A stretch of DNA of 64,000 nt from Sediminicoccus rosea (GTDB lineage Bacteria; Pseudomonadota; Alphaproteobacteria; Acetobacterales; Acetobacteraceae), in the NCBI RefSeq assembly GCF_033547095.1, contig NZ_CP137852.1:186001-250000 (forward strand), read 5' to 3'. Shown piece after piece: positions 8,931 to 17,010 of the stretch. The position numbers were made by a program, and so were the translations under genes. Position 1 is the stretch's first letter. Each line of letters opens with the position of its first letter. The notes under the pieces are model-generated. The model saw only the letters and a list, made by a program, of their open reading frames with translations. It made no database searches and was not told where the DNA came from.

Positions 8931-10399
8931 ATCTTCGCCTCGGGCGTGAAGGCGATGTCGTCCACCGGGTAGAAGGGGCGCGCGACGGTGAAGGGCATCT
9001 CCGCCACGCGGTAGGAGGAGAGGCCGGGCGTGTCCACCGTCACGCATTCGCCGAGGGCGGCGAAGTTCAGCGTGAAATGATAGCCGGAGCGGACCACCAC
9101 CACGGCGTGGTCCGCGGGCTCCAGCCCCATGGCGCGGAAATAGCCGGGGTCGAGATAGGAATAGGGGAAGGCGGTCAGCGCCAGGTGCAGCGGGCCGACC
9201 CGCAGCACGGCGTAGGGGCCGATCAGCGCGCGCTGTCCGGCTTCGGCGGGGCCCGCATAGGTGAAGGCGGCGCCTTCGGCGGCCGCGATCACTTCGCCGG
9301 TGAGCGTGACGGGCGGCATCATGGTGGAGATGCGGCCGCCGACGCTCAGCGTGAGGGTGGCGCCGATGCCGGCCGCGCGGCAGGCGGCGACGGCGTCCGG
9401 GTCGGTCAGGGGCAGGATGGCGGGCAAACCATTTCCGCGCTCCAGCAGCGCATGCAGGATCACGGTGCTGTCGCCCGGCGCGCCGGCGGCAACGCGGTCC
9501 CCCTGGTCGCCCAGGATCAGCGTGCGGCCGGGGGTGGCGCGGGCGAGTGTTTCCTCCAGGCCCGGGTATTGGATGATGGTCTCGGCGCGGGCCGCCCAGA
9601 GCGCCTCGGCCAGTTCCTGCACCAGGGCGCGGGCCGCCTCCGCCTCGCCATTGCCATAGGCCATGACCACCTGGCCGAGGCCGGGCACATCGAGGAATTG
9701 CTGCGCGTTGAAGATCGAGGCGTCCGCCACCGCGCCGGAGGCGACGGCTGCCGCCGCGCGGGCATGCAGGCCGATCAGCGGCGGCTCATCCGTGCGGTCC
9801 CGCCCGAGCGTGAGCATGGGCAGGTGGGCATGCGCCAGGACCGGCTTGAGATGGCCCTCCAGCATGGCCAGCGCGGCGCGGCCGGCGCGTTCGCCCGTGG
9901 CGCCCTGGTCGGCATGCGGGTTGGTGAGATAGCCGGCCAGCAGGTCGCAATCGCCCAGGATCCCGGGCGTCACATGCGCGTGCAGGTCGAAGGCGGCGGT
10001 GATCGGAACCTCCGGGCCCACGATCCCGCGCAGCGCGGCGATCAGCACGCCCTCCGGATCATGCCGTGAGGGCGTAAGCATGCCGCCATGCAGCGGCAGT
10101 GCGATGGCGTCGAAATCGCCGCGCCGGGCGGCGTCGCACATGAGGCCCAGCACCTCCTCGAAGACGCCCTCCTCCACCGGGCCGCCGGATTGCGCGCGGA
10201 ACAGGGTGGGCACGATCACCTCCGCGCCCACGGTATCGGCCGCGGCGATGATGCCGCCCAGCGTGGAGTTGGTGCCGCGCGCCTTGGCCAGCGCATCGGC
10301 GCCGGCGGTGATGGTGAAGCTCTCCCGCCCCGTCCGCACGGGGGTGAAGCTGTGGGATTCCTGCGAGATGCCGCCCGCGAGGATGCGCCTGCGCGCCAA
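8903..10399 (-). CDS. M81 family metallopeptidase (MlrC-like)
   Basis: This 498-residue protein resembles MlrC (microcystinase C). It has an N-terminal ILAGGISQESHSF with the conserved glutamate-histidine pair, a FDLHAHVT metal-ligand segment and a C-terminal basic/hydrophobic MlrC domain. The family hydrolyses linear peptides or similar amides with zinc. No ATG fits. I use TTG at 10399, three bases beyond the amidase stop, which leaves ARRRILAGG at the N-terminus; the longer open frame upstream is a shadow of the amidase gene. Translation is probably coupled to the amidase. The 3' end overlaps the substrate-binding protein gene. Confidence 0.85.
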   Translation of the reverse strand: MARRRILAGGISQESHSFTPVRTGRESFTITAGADALAKARGTNSTLGGIIAAADTVGAEVIVPTLFRAQSGGPVEEGVFEEVLGLMCDAARRGDFDAIALPLHGGMLTPSRHDPEGVLIAALRGIVGPEVPITAAFDLHAHVTPGILGDCDLLAGYLTNPHADQGATGERAGRAALAMLEGHLKPVLAHAHLPMLTLGRDRTDEPPLIGLHARAAAAVASGAVADASIFNAQQFLDVPGLGQVVMAYGNGEAEAARALVQELAEALWAARAETIIQYPGLEETLARATPGRTLILGDQGDRVAAGAPGDSTVILHALLERGNGLPAILPLTDPDAVAACRAAGIGATLTLSVGGRISTMMPPVTLTGEVIAAAEGAAFTYAGPAEAGQRALIGPYAVLRVGPLHLALTAFPYSYLDPGYFRAMGLEPADHAVVVVRSGYHFTLNFAALGECVTVDTPGLSSYRVAEMPFTVARPFYPVDDIAFTPEAKIQPRRTFQG

Positions 10400-10401
10400 G
10401 G

Positions 10402-11850
10402 TCAGCCGAGCCCCGGCGGGCGGTGCTGCGCCCAGGGCCGCGCCTGTTCCAGGATGGCAGCGAGGCGCAGCACATCCGCCTCGGCCCGCCAGCGGCCGAC
10501 GATCTGCAGGCCGAAGGGCAGCCCATCCGCGCCGAAGCCCGAGGGCAGGGTCAGCGCCGGATGGCCGGTGAGGTTGAAGGGGTATTGCGGCGAGGTCCAA
10601 CCCTGGCGGGTGATGCCGCAGGGCACGCCATCCACCACGACCTCCTCATTCGCGGCGTCGAACACCGCCGGCAGCGCGGTGCGCGACATGGTGGGCATCA
10701 TCAGCACGTCGTAGCGTTCCAGCAGCGCCTGGATCTGGCGGAAGAGGCGCGTGCGGGCGAATTGCGCCTCGCGGAACTGGGCGAGCGAGAAGCCCTCGCC
10801 ACGTCGCATGAATTCCAGCGTCACCGGATCCATCGCATTCTGCCAGCGCGGCAATTGCGCGGCGAGGAGGACGGTGAAATTGGCCTGGTAGAGGACACGG
10901 CCCTCGAACTCGATCCAGTCGATCTCGTCCGTGACCTCCTCCAGCTCGGCGCCGAGATCAGCATAGGCGGCGAGGGCCGCGCGGGTGCCCGCCTCCACCT
11001 CGGCGGCCACGCGCGGATTGGCGCAGCGCATCATGTAGCCGATCCGCAACCCGCCGAGATCGCCGCCGATCAGGCCGGGCGAGAGCGGCGCATCCGGCCC
11101 AGCCCCGGCGGACCAGGGGTCGCGTGCCAGCGGGTCGGCGTCGGCGGGGCCGCGCAGCACGCCATACATCAGCGCGGCATCGGTCACGCTGCGCGTCATC
11201 GGGCCGGAATAGCTGTTGTTGCCGAAGCCATCCTTGGCGCCCTCCAGCGGAATGGCACCCAGCGTGGGCTTGAGGCCGACCAGCCCGCAGCAGGCGGCAG
11301 GCCCACGGATCGAACCCGCGCCATCGGTGCCGAGCGCGATGGGCCCGAGCCCCGCCGCCACGGCGGCCGCGCTCCCGCCCGAGGAACCGCCCGCGGTGCG
11401 ATCGAGATTCCAGGGATTGCGCGTGATGCCGAAGGCCGGGCCGTCGGTCAGGCCCTTCACGCCATATTCGGGCGTGGTGGTCTTGCCGAAGAGGATGGCG
11501 CCCGCCGCGCGCAGCCGCGCCACGGGAACGGCATCGGCCTTGGCGGGGGCGGCGGCGTCGAAGATGCGGCTGCCCATGCGCGTCGGCGCGCCCTTCACGT
11601 CCAGCAGATCCTTCACGCCGATCGGGATGCCGTGCAGCGGGCCGAGCGGGCCGCCCGCCATCACCGCCGCCTCGGCCGCCTTCGCCGCCGCGCGGGCTTC
11701 CTCGGCCATCACGGTGACGAAGCAGTTGAGCCGCGGCTGCTGGCCCTCCACCGCCGCCAGCACCGCGTCCAGGTATTCGACGGGCGAGAGGCGCTTGCCG
11801 CGGATCAGCGCGGCGGCGCGATGGGCGGGGAGAAAGAGCAGATCGGACAC
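10402..11850 (-). CDS. Amidase (amidase signature family)
   Basis: This 482-residue protein shows the Ser-cisSer-Lys amidase core: lysine 80 in GVKDLLDVKG, the GGSSGGS loop at 154-160 with the cis-serine, and the nucleophile near serine 180 in GAGSIRGPA. It is the length of free-standing amidases and lies outside any gatCB context, so it is a small-molecule or peptide amidase, not the tRNA amidotransferase subunit. The M81 peptidase gene follows immediately on the same strand, and the two probably act in one peptide/amide degradation route with the oxidoreductase and binding protein beyond. No signal peptide is visible. Confidence 0.9.
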   Translation of the reverse strand: MSDLLFLPAHRAAALIRGKRLSPVEYLDAVLAAVEGQQPRLNCFVTVMAEEARAAAKAAEAAVMAGGPLGPLHGIPIGVKDLLDVKGAPTRMGSRIFDAAAPAKADAVPVARLRAAGAILFGKTTTPEYGVKGLTDGPAFGITRNPWNLDRTAGGSSGGSAAAVAAGLGPIALGTDGAGSIRGPAACCGLVGLKPTLGAIPLEGAKDGFGNNSYSGPMTRSVTDAALMYGVLRGPADADPLARDPWSAGAGPDAPLSPGLIGGDLGGLRIGYMMRCANPRVAAEVEAGTRAALAAYADLGAELEEVTDEIDWIEFEGRVLYQANFTVLLAAQLPRWQNAMDPVTLEFMRRGEGFSLAQFREAQFARTRLFRQIQALLERYDVLMMPTMSRTALPAVFDAANEEVVVDGVPCGITRQGWTSPQYPFNLTGHPALTLPSGFGADGLPFGLQIVGRWRAEADVLRLAAILEQARPWAQHRPPGLG

Positions 11851-11889
11851 GGGCGGGCCTCGGTGGTGGCCCGCCAGCTTCGCACCAAT

Positions 11890-13047
11890 TCAGGCGGCGT
11901 CCAGTCGCAGCACCCGCCCGCGCGATTCATCCGTCAGCAGCAGGAGGCCGCCATCCGGCGCGAAGAGCACCTGGCGCATGCGGGCGCGGCCCCAGAGCAG
12001 GCGCTCCTCCGCCACCACCGCATCGCCCTCCATCTGCAGGCGTAGCAGGCCGGGCGTGTTGAGGCAGGCGATGTAGAGCGCGCCCCGCCAGAGCGGCTGG
12101 GCATGGGCCGGCGCGAAATTGATGCCCGAGGGGCTGACCGAGGGCGCCCAATGCCGCACCGGCTCGGTGATGCCGGGGGCCGAGGTACGGCCGCCGGCGA
12201 TCTGCCGGCCGGAATACTCGCGGCCATAGGAGACGTCCGGCCAGCCGAAATTCAGCCCGGGGCGGATCAGGTTCAGCTCATCCCCGCCGCGCGGGCCGAA
12301 TTCGGCCAGGAAGAGGCTGCCGGTGGCCGGGTTGAAGGCGATGCCCTGCGGGTTGCGGTGGCCATAGCTGAAGATTTCGCCGCGCAGCCCGGGGCGGCCG
12401 GCGAAGGGATTGTCATGCGGGATCTCGCCCTGGCGGGTCAGGCGGATCACCTTGCCGGCCAGGTCGTTCAGCTTCTGCGCCCGCTCCCGGCTGTTGTTGC
12501 GGTCGCCCGTCGTCAGGAAGAGATGCGCGCCATCGGGCGAGAAGGCGAGGCGGCCGCCATAATGCAGCCGGCCGCTGGGCTGGGCCGGGGTGGCATCCAG
12601 CACCGGCCGCACCGCCTCGAAGCCGCGCGGCGTGAGGCGGGCGCGGGAGAGGCGGGTCAGCACGCCGCCTTCGACGAGGGTGGCCGAGGCGAAGAAGACC
12701 TCGGCGGTGGTGGCGAAATCCGGCGCCGGCTGCATGTCGAGCAGGCCGCCCTGGCCCTCGGCCACCACCTCCGGCAGGCCGGCGAGCGGGGCTGAAAGGG
12801 TGCCGTCCGGCGCCATCAGCCGGGCGCGGCCGGGGCGCTCGCTCAGCAGCAGGCGGCCATCGGGCAGGAAGCCGCCGCCCCAGGGGTTTTCCAGGCCGGA
12901 GGCGAGGACGCGCCAGCGGAAGGGGCCGCGCTCGCTGCGCTCGGGTTCGGCCGGGTTCGACGTGGGGGCCTGGGCGCGGGCGAGGCCGGGCGCGATCGCA
13001 GGGGCGGCGAGCAGCGCGGCGAGCAGGGGGCGGCGAGAGCTGGACAT
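11890..13047 (-). CDS. PQQ-dependent sugar dehydrogenase, exported
   Basis: This 385-residue protein starts at ATG 13047 with a clear signal peptide (MSSSRRPLLAALLAAPAIAP, cut near ARAQA). The body is the six-bladed beta-propeller of the soluble glucose/sorbosone dehydrogenase family (Gdh-B/YliI type): LENPWGGGFLPDGRLLLSERPG, DMQPAPDFA, GDRNNSRERAQ, FSYGHRNPQGIAF and GGDELNLIRPGLNFGWP are all family landmarks, including the histidine in GHRNPQG that acts as general base. It would oxidise an aldose or similar sugar in the periplasm using PQQ and calcium; substrate range in this family is broad. The longer frame upstream is not needed. Confidence 0.9.
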   Translation of the reverse strand: MSSSRRPLLAALLAAPAIAPGLARAQAPTSNPAEPERSERGPFRWRVLASGLENPWGGGFLPDGRLLLSERPGRARLMAPDGTLSAPLAGLPEVVAEGQGGLLDMQPAPDFATTAEVFFASATLVEGGVLTRLSRARLTPRGFEAVRPVLDATPAQPSGRLHYGGRLAFSPDGAHLFLTTGDRNNSRERAQKLNDLAGKVIRLTRQGEIPHDNPFAGRPGLRGEIFSYGHRNPQGIAFNPATGSLFLAEFGPRGGDELNLIRPGLNFGWPDVSYGREYSGRQIAGGRTSAPGITEPVRHWAPSVSPSGINFAPAHAQPLWRGALYIACLNTPGLLRLQMEGDAVVAEERLLWGRARMRQVLFAPDGGLLLLTDESRGRVLRLDAA

Positions 13048-13171
13048 GCGGGCTCCGTCTTGGCTGGTGCAGAGGAGGGTCTGCCTGACAGATGGGGATG
13101 ATTTGTTACGTGCCAGCGTTTCCCGACGCGGCGCTCTTGGTTTATGGCGGGCGCATGTCCGGCCCTGCCTC
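13048..13171. other. Divergent intergenic region
   Basis: This short region lies between the leftward sugar dehydrogenase and the rightward TonB-like gene and should hold both promoters. Around 13087-13110 the sequence is less GC-rich than its surroundings (GATGATTTGTTACG), the likely promoter zone. I could not define a confident -35/-10 pair. Confidence 0.3.
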
Positions 13172-14392
13172 GTGACGCGCGCGAACACCACACCGCCCCG
13201 CCTCCGCACCCACACGCGCTTCGGCGCGCGGCGGCGCGTGACGACGCGCCGTGAGCCGCAGCCGCCGAGCTGGCGCCCCGCCCCGCCTCGCGCCCGCTGG
13301 CGCCCGCCGGAGCCGCCGCGCCCGGTGCTGGGCTTCCCGCTCTACTGGCTCGGCTCCATCGCGGCCCACCTGCTGGTGGCGGCACTGATCCTGTTCTGGC
13401 CGGAGCCGCGGCAGCGCCCCTCCAACGAGATGCCGCCGCCCAGCTTCGACATCGTCTTCGAGGGCGGGCAGGTGGAAAGCCCAATGGCGGACCCGGTGGA
13501 GGGGGTGGAGACGCCGCCCGCCACCCCCGCGCCACCCAGCCAGGCGCCGGTGCCGCCACCGCCCGACGCGCCGCCCCTGCCCTCGCAGCCCGCGCTGCCG
13601 CCGATCCAGCAGGCGCTGCCCCTGCCGCCGCCGCCACCACCCCCGCCGGTGCCCCAGGCGCAACCGGCGCCGCCGCCGCCCGTCCCGCAGCCGCCCGTTC
13701 CACAGCCCCCCCAGCCGCGGCCTCCGGTCCTGGCCGAGGCGCCGCCGCCGCCGCTCCCGCCACTGCCCGGCGCGGTGGAGCTCTTCGCGCCGCCGACGGA
13801 GCTGCGCCTGCCGGACCGGCTCTCCGAGACGCTGCCCCTGCCGCCGCCGCCCACGCCGCCGGCGCCCCCGCAGCGCCAGCCCCCGCAGCAGCAGGCGCAG
13901 CGCGCCCAGCCGGCGCAGCCAAGTCAGCCGGCGCAGCCCAACCTGCCGGGCATCTGGGTGCCCGGCGGCGTCCAGCTCGGCCGCCCCGCCGCCCCGCCCG
14001 CCGGGCGGCCCCAGGCGCGCGGCACCGACACCACCGTGGACCCGCGCTTCCTGGAAGGCCGCCCGCGCACCGACCCCTCGGTGCGCGTCACCGGGGCGCA
14101 GGTGGGGGCCGATTGGCGCGCCGCCTTCCGCCGCTGGCTGGACCAGAATCTGAGCTACCCCGAGCGCGCGGTCGCGCTGGGCGAGGATGGCGTGGTGCGG
14201 GTGGTGGTGACGGCGGCGCCGGACGGCACGGTGCGGAATGTGCGGCTGGTCGGCCCCTCCACCTCGCCCTCGCTGAATTTCGGGACGACCTTCCCCTTCC
14301 AGGGGGCCAGGCTGCCGGCTTTTCCGCCCGGCGCGGACCCCAATGGGGTGACGATCGAGCTCACGGTGAACTATGTGCTGATCCGGCGCTGA
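13172..14392 (+). CDS. TonB-like energy-transducing protein
   Basis: The protein has the three-part layout of TonB: a basic N-terminus with one membrane segment (LYWLGSIAAHLLVAALILFW), a proline-rich periplasmic spacer of about 190 residues with runs of up to eight prolines, and a C-terminal domain (WLDQNLSYPERAVALGEDG to VNYVLIRR) of the TonB C type. TonB passes energy from ExbB/ExbD to outer-membrane receptors; no exbBD or receptor gene is nearby. No ATG fits; GTG 13172 (406 residues) and GTG 13238 (384 residues) are both possible, neither with a good ribosome-binding site. It could also be a TolA-like protein. Confidence 0.75.
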   Translation: MTRANTTPPRLRTHTRFGARRRVTTRREPQPPSWRPAPPRARWRPPEPPRPVLGFPLYWLGSIAAHLLVAALILFWPEPRQRPSNEMPPPSFDIVFEGGQVESPMADPVEGVETPPATPAPPSQAPVPPPPDAPPLPSQPALPPIQQALPLPPPPPPPPVPQAQPAPPPPVPQPPVPQPPQPRPPVLAEAPPPPLPPLPGAVELFAPPTELRLPDRLSETLPLPPPPTPPAPPQRQPPQQQAQRAQPAQPSQPAQPNLPGIWVPGGVQLGRPAAPPAGRPQARGTDTTVDPRFLEGRPRTDPSVRVTGAQVGADWRAAFRRWLDQNLSYPERAVALGEDGVVRVVVTAAPDGTVRNVRLVGPSTSPSLNFGTTFPFQGARLPAFPPGADPNGVTIELTVNYVLIRR

Positions 14393-14545
14393 TTCGGCGG
14401 ATTCACAACCCTCTGTTTCTGAATCCGAAACCCAGCCGCCAAGGCTTTTCCACAAGTTTCTGGCGAATCGGAATTATCCACACCTTGTATGTCAATCCTC
14501 CAATTTGCTACTCTATTTAGTATCAGGGACGGGGGATTGCATCCT
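14391..14545 (+). promoter_or_regulatory. gcrA control region: DnaA boxes and GANTC cluster
   Basis: Upstream of gcrA there is a perfect DnaA box TTATCCACA at 14474-14482 and a one-mismatch box TTTTCCACA at 14446-14454, 28 bases apart and in the same orientation. Four GANTC sites, the target of the CcrM methylase, lie at 14391, 14400, 14421 and 14465. The region is distinctly AT-richer than its neighbours. In Caulobacter, DnaA activates gcrA and CcrM methylation tunes GcrA-dependent promoters, so this layout fits replication-coupled control. A GGGACGGGGG stretch at 14526-14535 serves as ribosome-binding site. Confidence 0.75.
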
Positions 14546-15034
14546 ATGGACTGGACGAACGAAGCCATTGACCGCCTGCGCGCCCTCTGGGCCGAGGGGC
14601 ATTCAACCGCCGAGATCGGTCGCCGCATGGGCATTTCGAAGAATGCCGTGGTGGGCAAGGCGCATCGCCTGGACCTGCCCGCGCGCCCGAGCCCGATCCG
14701 CCGCGATCCCGCCACGCCGCGCCCCGTCGCGACCGGCCGCCGGCCCACCCTGCCGCCGCTGCGCGCCGCGATGCCCATCGCCGCCGCCCCGCGCCGCGAG
14801 GAGCCGAAGCCGGTGGCGCCGACCATCCTGGCCCTGCCGCCCAAGCCGGCCAGCAGCGTCGTGCGCGCCTTCCCGCGCGTCAGCAGCAAGGCCTGCTGCT
14901 GGCCGATCGGCGAGCCGGGCACCAAGGGCTTCCGCTTCTGCTCGGAGCCCGCGATGAGCGGCAAGCCCTATTGCGCCGAGCACGCGGCCCTCGCCTATGT
15001 CCGCGTGAAGGACCGCCGCGAAGACGCCGCCTGA
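14546..15034 (+). CDS. gcrA: GcrA cell cycle regulator
   Basis: This 162-residue protein is a typical GcrA. Its N-terminal helix-turn-helix (MDWTNEAIDRLRALWAEG, then GRRMGISKNAVVGKAHRL) recognises methylated GANTC promoters together with sigma70, a proline/alanine-rich linker follows, and a C-terminal Cys-rich domain (CCWPIGEPG, FRFC, KPYCAEH) contacts RNA polymerase. It controls DNA replication, division and CcrM-linked genes in alphaproteobacteria. The start is the ATG at 14546 in front of MDWT, after a strong GGGGG ribosome-binding site; the 19-residue upstream extension in frame is not conserved in the family. The promoter region carries DnaA boxes. Confidence 0.97.
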   Translation: MDWTNEAIDRLRALWAEGHSTAEIGRRMGISKNAVVGKAHRLDLPARPSPIRRDPATPRPVATGRRPTLPPLRAAMPIAAAPRREEPKPVAPTILALPPKPASSVVRAFPRVSSKACCWPIGEPGTKGFRFCSEPAMSGKPYCAEHAALAYVRVKDRREDAA

Positions 15035-15090
15035 CCAAGGCCGGGGCCTCGCCAAGTGGTCAGGCCCCACCAAAGCAGCGGCCGCCTCCC

Positions 15091-15183
15091 GAGAATGCGA
15101 GGCGAATAGCCGAGCCGGATCGCTTCAGCGATTCGAAGCCAAGCGCGCGGGTGCGCGCGCCCGGCGTCTGAGGGCATCAAAAT
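15091..15183 (+). repeat. Intergenic hairpin element, copy A
   Basis: Copy A of a small repeat family in this window. It contains a first hairpin with arms GGATCGC (15117-15123) and GCGATTC (15128-15134) around TTCA, then GAAGCCAA, a second hairpin with arms GCGCGC (15143-15148) and GCGCGC (15153-15158) around GGGT, then GCCCGGCG and TCTGAGGGC. The end of the element lies directly before the ATG of the DMT transporter gene at 15184, so it would sit in that gene's leader. Copy B at 16.9 kb keeps the unpaired parts but has different, still paired, stems. Confidence 0.7.
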
Positions 15184-16044
15184 ATGCTTGGTGTCTTCCT
15201 GCAGCTTTGCGCCCTCATGATCTTCGTCATGATGGACACGCTGCTGAAGGTGATGGCGGCGGAATTTCCCGTGCTCCAGATCATCTGGGCGCGCTTCCTC
15301 TTCTCTTCGCTCACCGTCGCCATCGCGCTGCGCATCGCCATGGGGCGCTTGCCCTGGCGCTCCCGCGCGCCGGGGCTGCAGGCGCTGCGCTCGCTGCTGC
15401 TGGGCGCGTGCAGCGTGCTCTTCACCGCCGCGCTGGCGCGCATCCCGCTGGCCGATGCGACCGCGGTGGGCTTCGCCTCGCCGCTCATCACCGTGGCGCT
15501 GGCCGCGCTGCTGCTGGGGGAGAAGGTCAGCCTCCGGCGCTGGTGCGGCGTGGCGCTGGGCTTTGCGGGTGTCCTGGTGGCGCTCAGGCCGCCCTTCCTG
15601 ACGGGCGCGCCGCTGCACTGGGCCTATCTGCTGCCGCTCGGCACCGCCATCATGTTCGCCTTCTACCAGATCCTCACCCGGCGCCTGGCCGCGCTGGACG
15701 ACAGCCGCGTCACCATCTTCCACACCGGCCTCGCCGCCGCCCTGGCCACCAGCCTGGCGCAGCCCTTCGTCTTCGTGGCGCCCGCCGCACTGGACTGGGG
15801 CATCCTGGTCGCGGTGGGGGTGCTGGGGGCGCTGAGCCATGGGCTGCTGGTGCTGGCCTATGCCCGGGCGCCGGCCAGCCTGCTGGCGCCGCTCTCCTAC
15901 ACGCAGCTGGTCTGGGCGAGCCTCGCCGGCATCCTGGTCTTTGGCGACTGGCCGGACGCGATCACCCTGCTGGGCGCGGTCATCATCGCCGCCGGCGGCG
16001 TGCTGACCGCCCTGCCGCAACGGGCCCGGGCCGCCCCGCCGTGA
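15184..16044 (+). CDS. DMT superfamily transporter (EamA family)
   Basis: This 286-residue protein is almost entirely hydrophobic and has the ten-helix, two-repeat arrangement of EamA exporters: the first repeat opens at MLGVFLQLCALMIFVMMDT and contains ADATAVGFASPLITVALAALLLGE, and the second repeats the pattern (APLSYTQLVWASLAGILVFGDW). Such carriers export amino acids or other metabolites across the inner membrane; the substrate is not predictable. It starts at the ATG directly after hairpin element A. Its stop overlaps a GTG (GTGA at 16041) in the frame of the following methyltransferase gene. Confidence 0.85.
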   Translation: MLGVFLQLCALMIFVMMDTLLKVMAAEFPVLQIIWARFLFSSLTVAIALRIAMGRLPWRSRAPGLQALRSLLLGACSVLFTAALARIPLADATAVGFASPLITVALAALLLGEKVSLRRWCGVALGFAGVLVALRPPFLTGAPLHWAYLLPLGTAIMFAFYQILTRRLAALDDSRVTIFHTGLAAALATSLAQPFVFVAPAALDWGILVAVGVLGALSHGLLVLAYARAPASLLAPLSYTQLVWASLAGILVFGDWPDAITLLGAVIIAAGGVLTALPQRARAAPP

Positions 16045-16064
16045 CCTCCTGGCGCAAGCGGGCC

Positions 16065-16832
16065 ATGCCGCCCATGCAACGTGATTCCCACAATGCCGCT
16101 TGCACGCCCCCCAAGGCCGCGCTAACCCCTGAGCCCGATCGAACAGGGGATCGTCACATTCCAACCTTTGGGCTTTCCGAGGGCGAGCGCGCCCATCCCC
16201 GTGCCGCGCTCGACGCTGCCTCGGTCCGCAACGCCTATCGGCGCTGGGCGGGCGTCTATGACCTGGTCTTCGGCGGCGTCTCGGCCTTCGGCCGACGCTC
16301 GGCCGTGGCCGCCGTCAACCGCATCTCGCAGACCGCGGGCCGCCGCATCCTGGAGGTGGGCGTGGGCACCGGCCTCGCCCTGCCGCATTACCGGCCGGAC
16401 CTGGACGTGGTGGGCATCGACCTCTCGCGCGAGATGCTCCTGAAAGCGCAGGAGCGCGTGGCGGCCGAGCGGATCACCGCCTGCCACGGCCTCCTCGAGA
16501 TGGACGCCGAGAACACCGCCTTCGCCGATGACAGCTTCGACATCGCGGTGGCGATGTTCACCGCCTCCGTCGTGCCGGATGCGCGCAAGCTCTACGCCGA
16601 GATGTCGCGCGTGGTGCGCCCGGGCGGCCACCTGCTCTTCGTCAACCATTTCGCGGCGGATGACGGCTTCCGCTGGTGGCTGGAGCGGACCACGGCGCCG
16701 CTGGCCCGCATCCTGGGCTGGCACCCGGACTTCAAGCTCAGCGACCTGCTGGGCGAGGGCGAGGCCGAGATCGAGCGCATGGAAGCCTGCCCGCCGCTCG
16801 CGCTCTTCACGCTGGTCGAAGTGAAGAACTGA
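16065..16832 (+). CDS. pmtA: PmtA-type phosphatidylethanolamine N-methyltransferase
   Basis: The core (about residue 55 onward) is a class I SAM methyltransferase with the pattern of Rhodobacter-type PmtA: RRWAGVYDLVFGGVSAFGRR, SAM motif I ILEVGVGTGLALPHY, DVVGIDLSREML, and RVVRPGGHLLFVNHF. PmtA methylates phosphatidylethanolamine towards phosphatidylcholine at the membrane surface. The family is usually near 200-220 residues; here ATG 16065 or 16074, or GTG 16041, gives an N-terminal extension without recognisable features, so the true start is uncertain. Ubiquinone-type methyltransferases are the main alternative. It ends just before hairpin element B. Confidence 0.8.
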   Translation: MPPMQRDSHNAACTPPKAALTPEPDRTGDRHIPTFGLSEGERAHPRAALDAASVRNAYRRWAGVYDLVFGGVSAFGRRSAVAAVNRISQTAGRRILEVGVGTGLALPHYRPDLDVVGIDLSREMLLKAQERVAAERITACHGLLEMDAENTAFADDSFDIAVAMFTASVVPDARKLYAEMSRVVRPGGHLLFVNHFAADDGFRWWLERTTAPLARILGWHPDFKLSDLLGEGEAEIERMEACPPLALFTLVEVKN

Positions 16833-16880
16833 CATCGGCGAACGAGAATACGCCCAGGCTAGAGGGCGCAATAACGAAGT

Positions 16881-16986
16881 TTGCGAGCCGAACAGGCGAG
16901 CCGGAACGCTTCAGCGTTCCGAAGCCAAGCCGGCGCAGCCGGCGCCCGGCGTTTGAGGGCGAGAAAACCCCGCCTGACAAGGCGGG
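16881..16986 (+). repeat. Intergenic hairpin element, copy B, plus small stem-loop
   Basis: Copy B of the element at 15.1 kb. Hairpin 1 has arms GGAACGC (16903-16909) and GCGTTCC (16914-16920) around TTCA. GAAGCCAA follows, then hairpin 2 with arms GCCGGC (16929-16934) and GCCGGC (16938-16943) around GCA, then GCCCGGCG and TTTGAGGGC. A further stem-loop CCCGCC/GGCGGG (16969-16974, 16981-16986) follows an AAAA run and may act as a terminator after pmtA. The element lies between pmtA and the SURF1 gene. Confidence 0.7.
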
Positions 16987-17010
16987 CAAGTTGCGCCACA
17001 TGAGGGGGTG

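Noticed and set aside
10399-10600. N-terminal extension of the M81 peptidase (565-codon frame)
   Set aside because: The extra 67 residues are arginine/proline-rich and overlap the end of the amidase gene; MlrC proteins begin with the RILAGGISQE strand.
15117-15166. tRNA-like fragment around GATTCGAAGCC
   Set aside because: It lacks an acceptor stem, anticodon arm and CCA end; the same sequence recurs as part of the hairpin repeat family.
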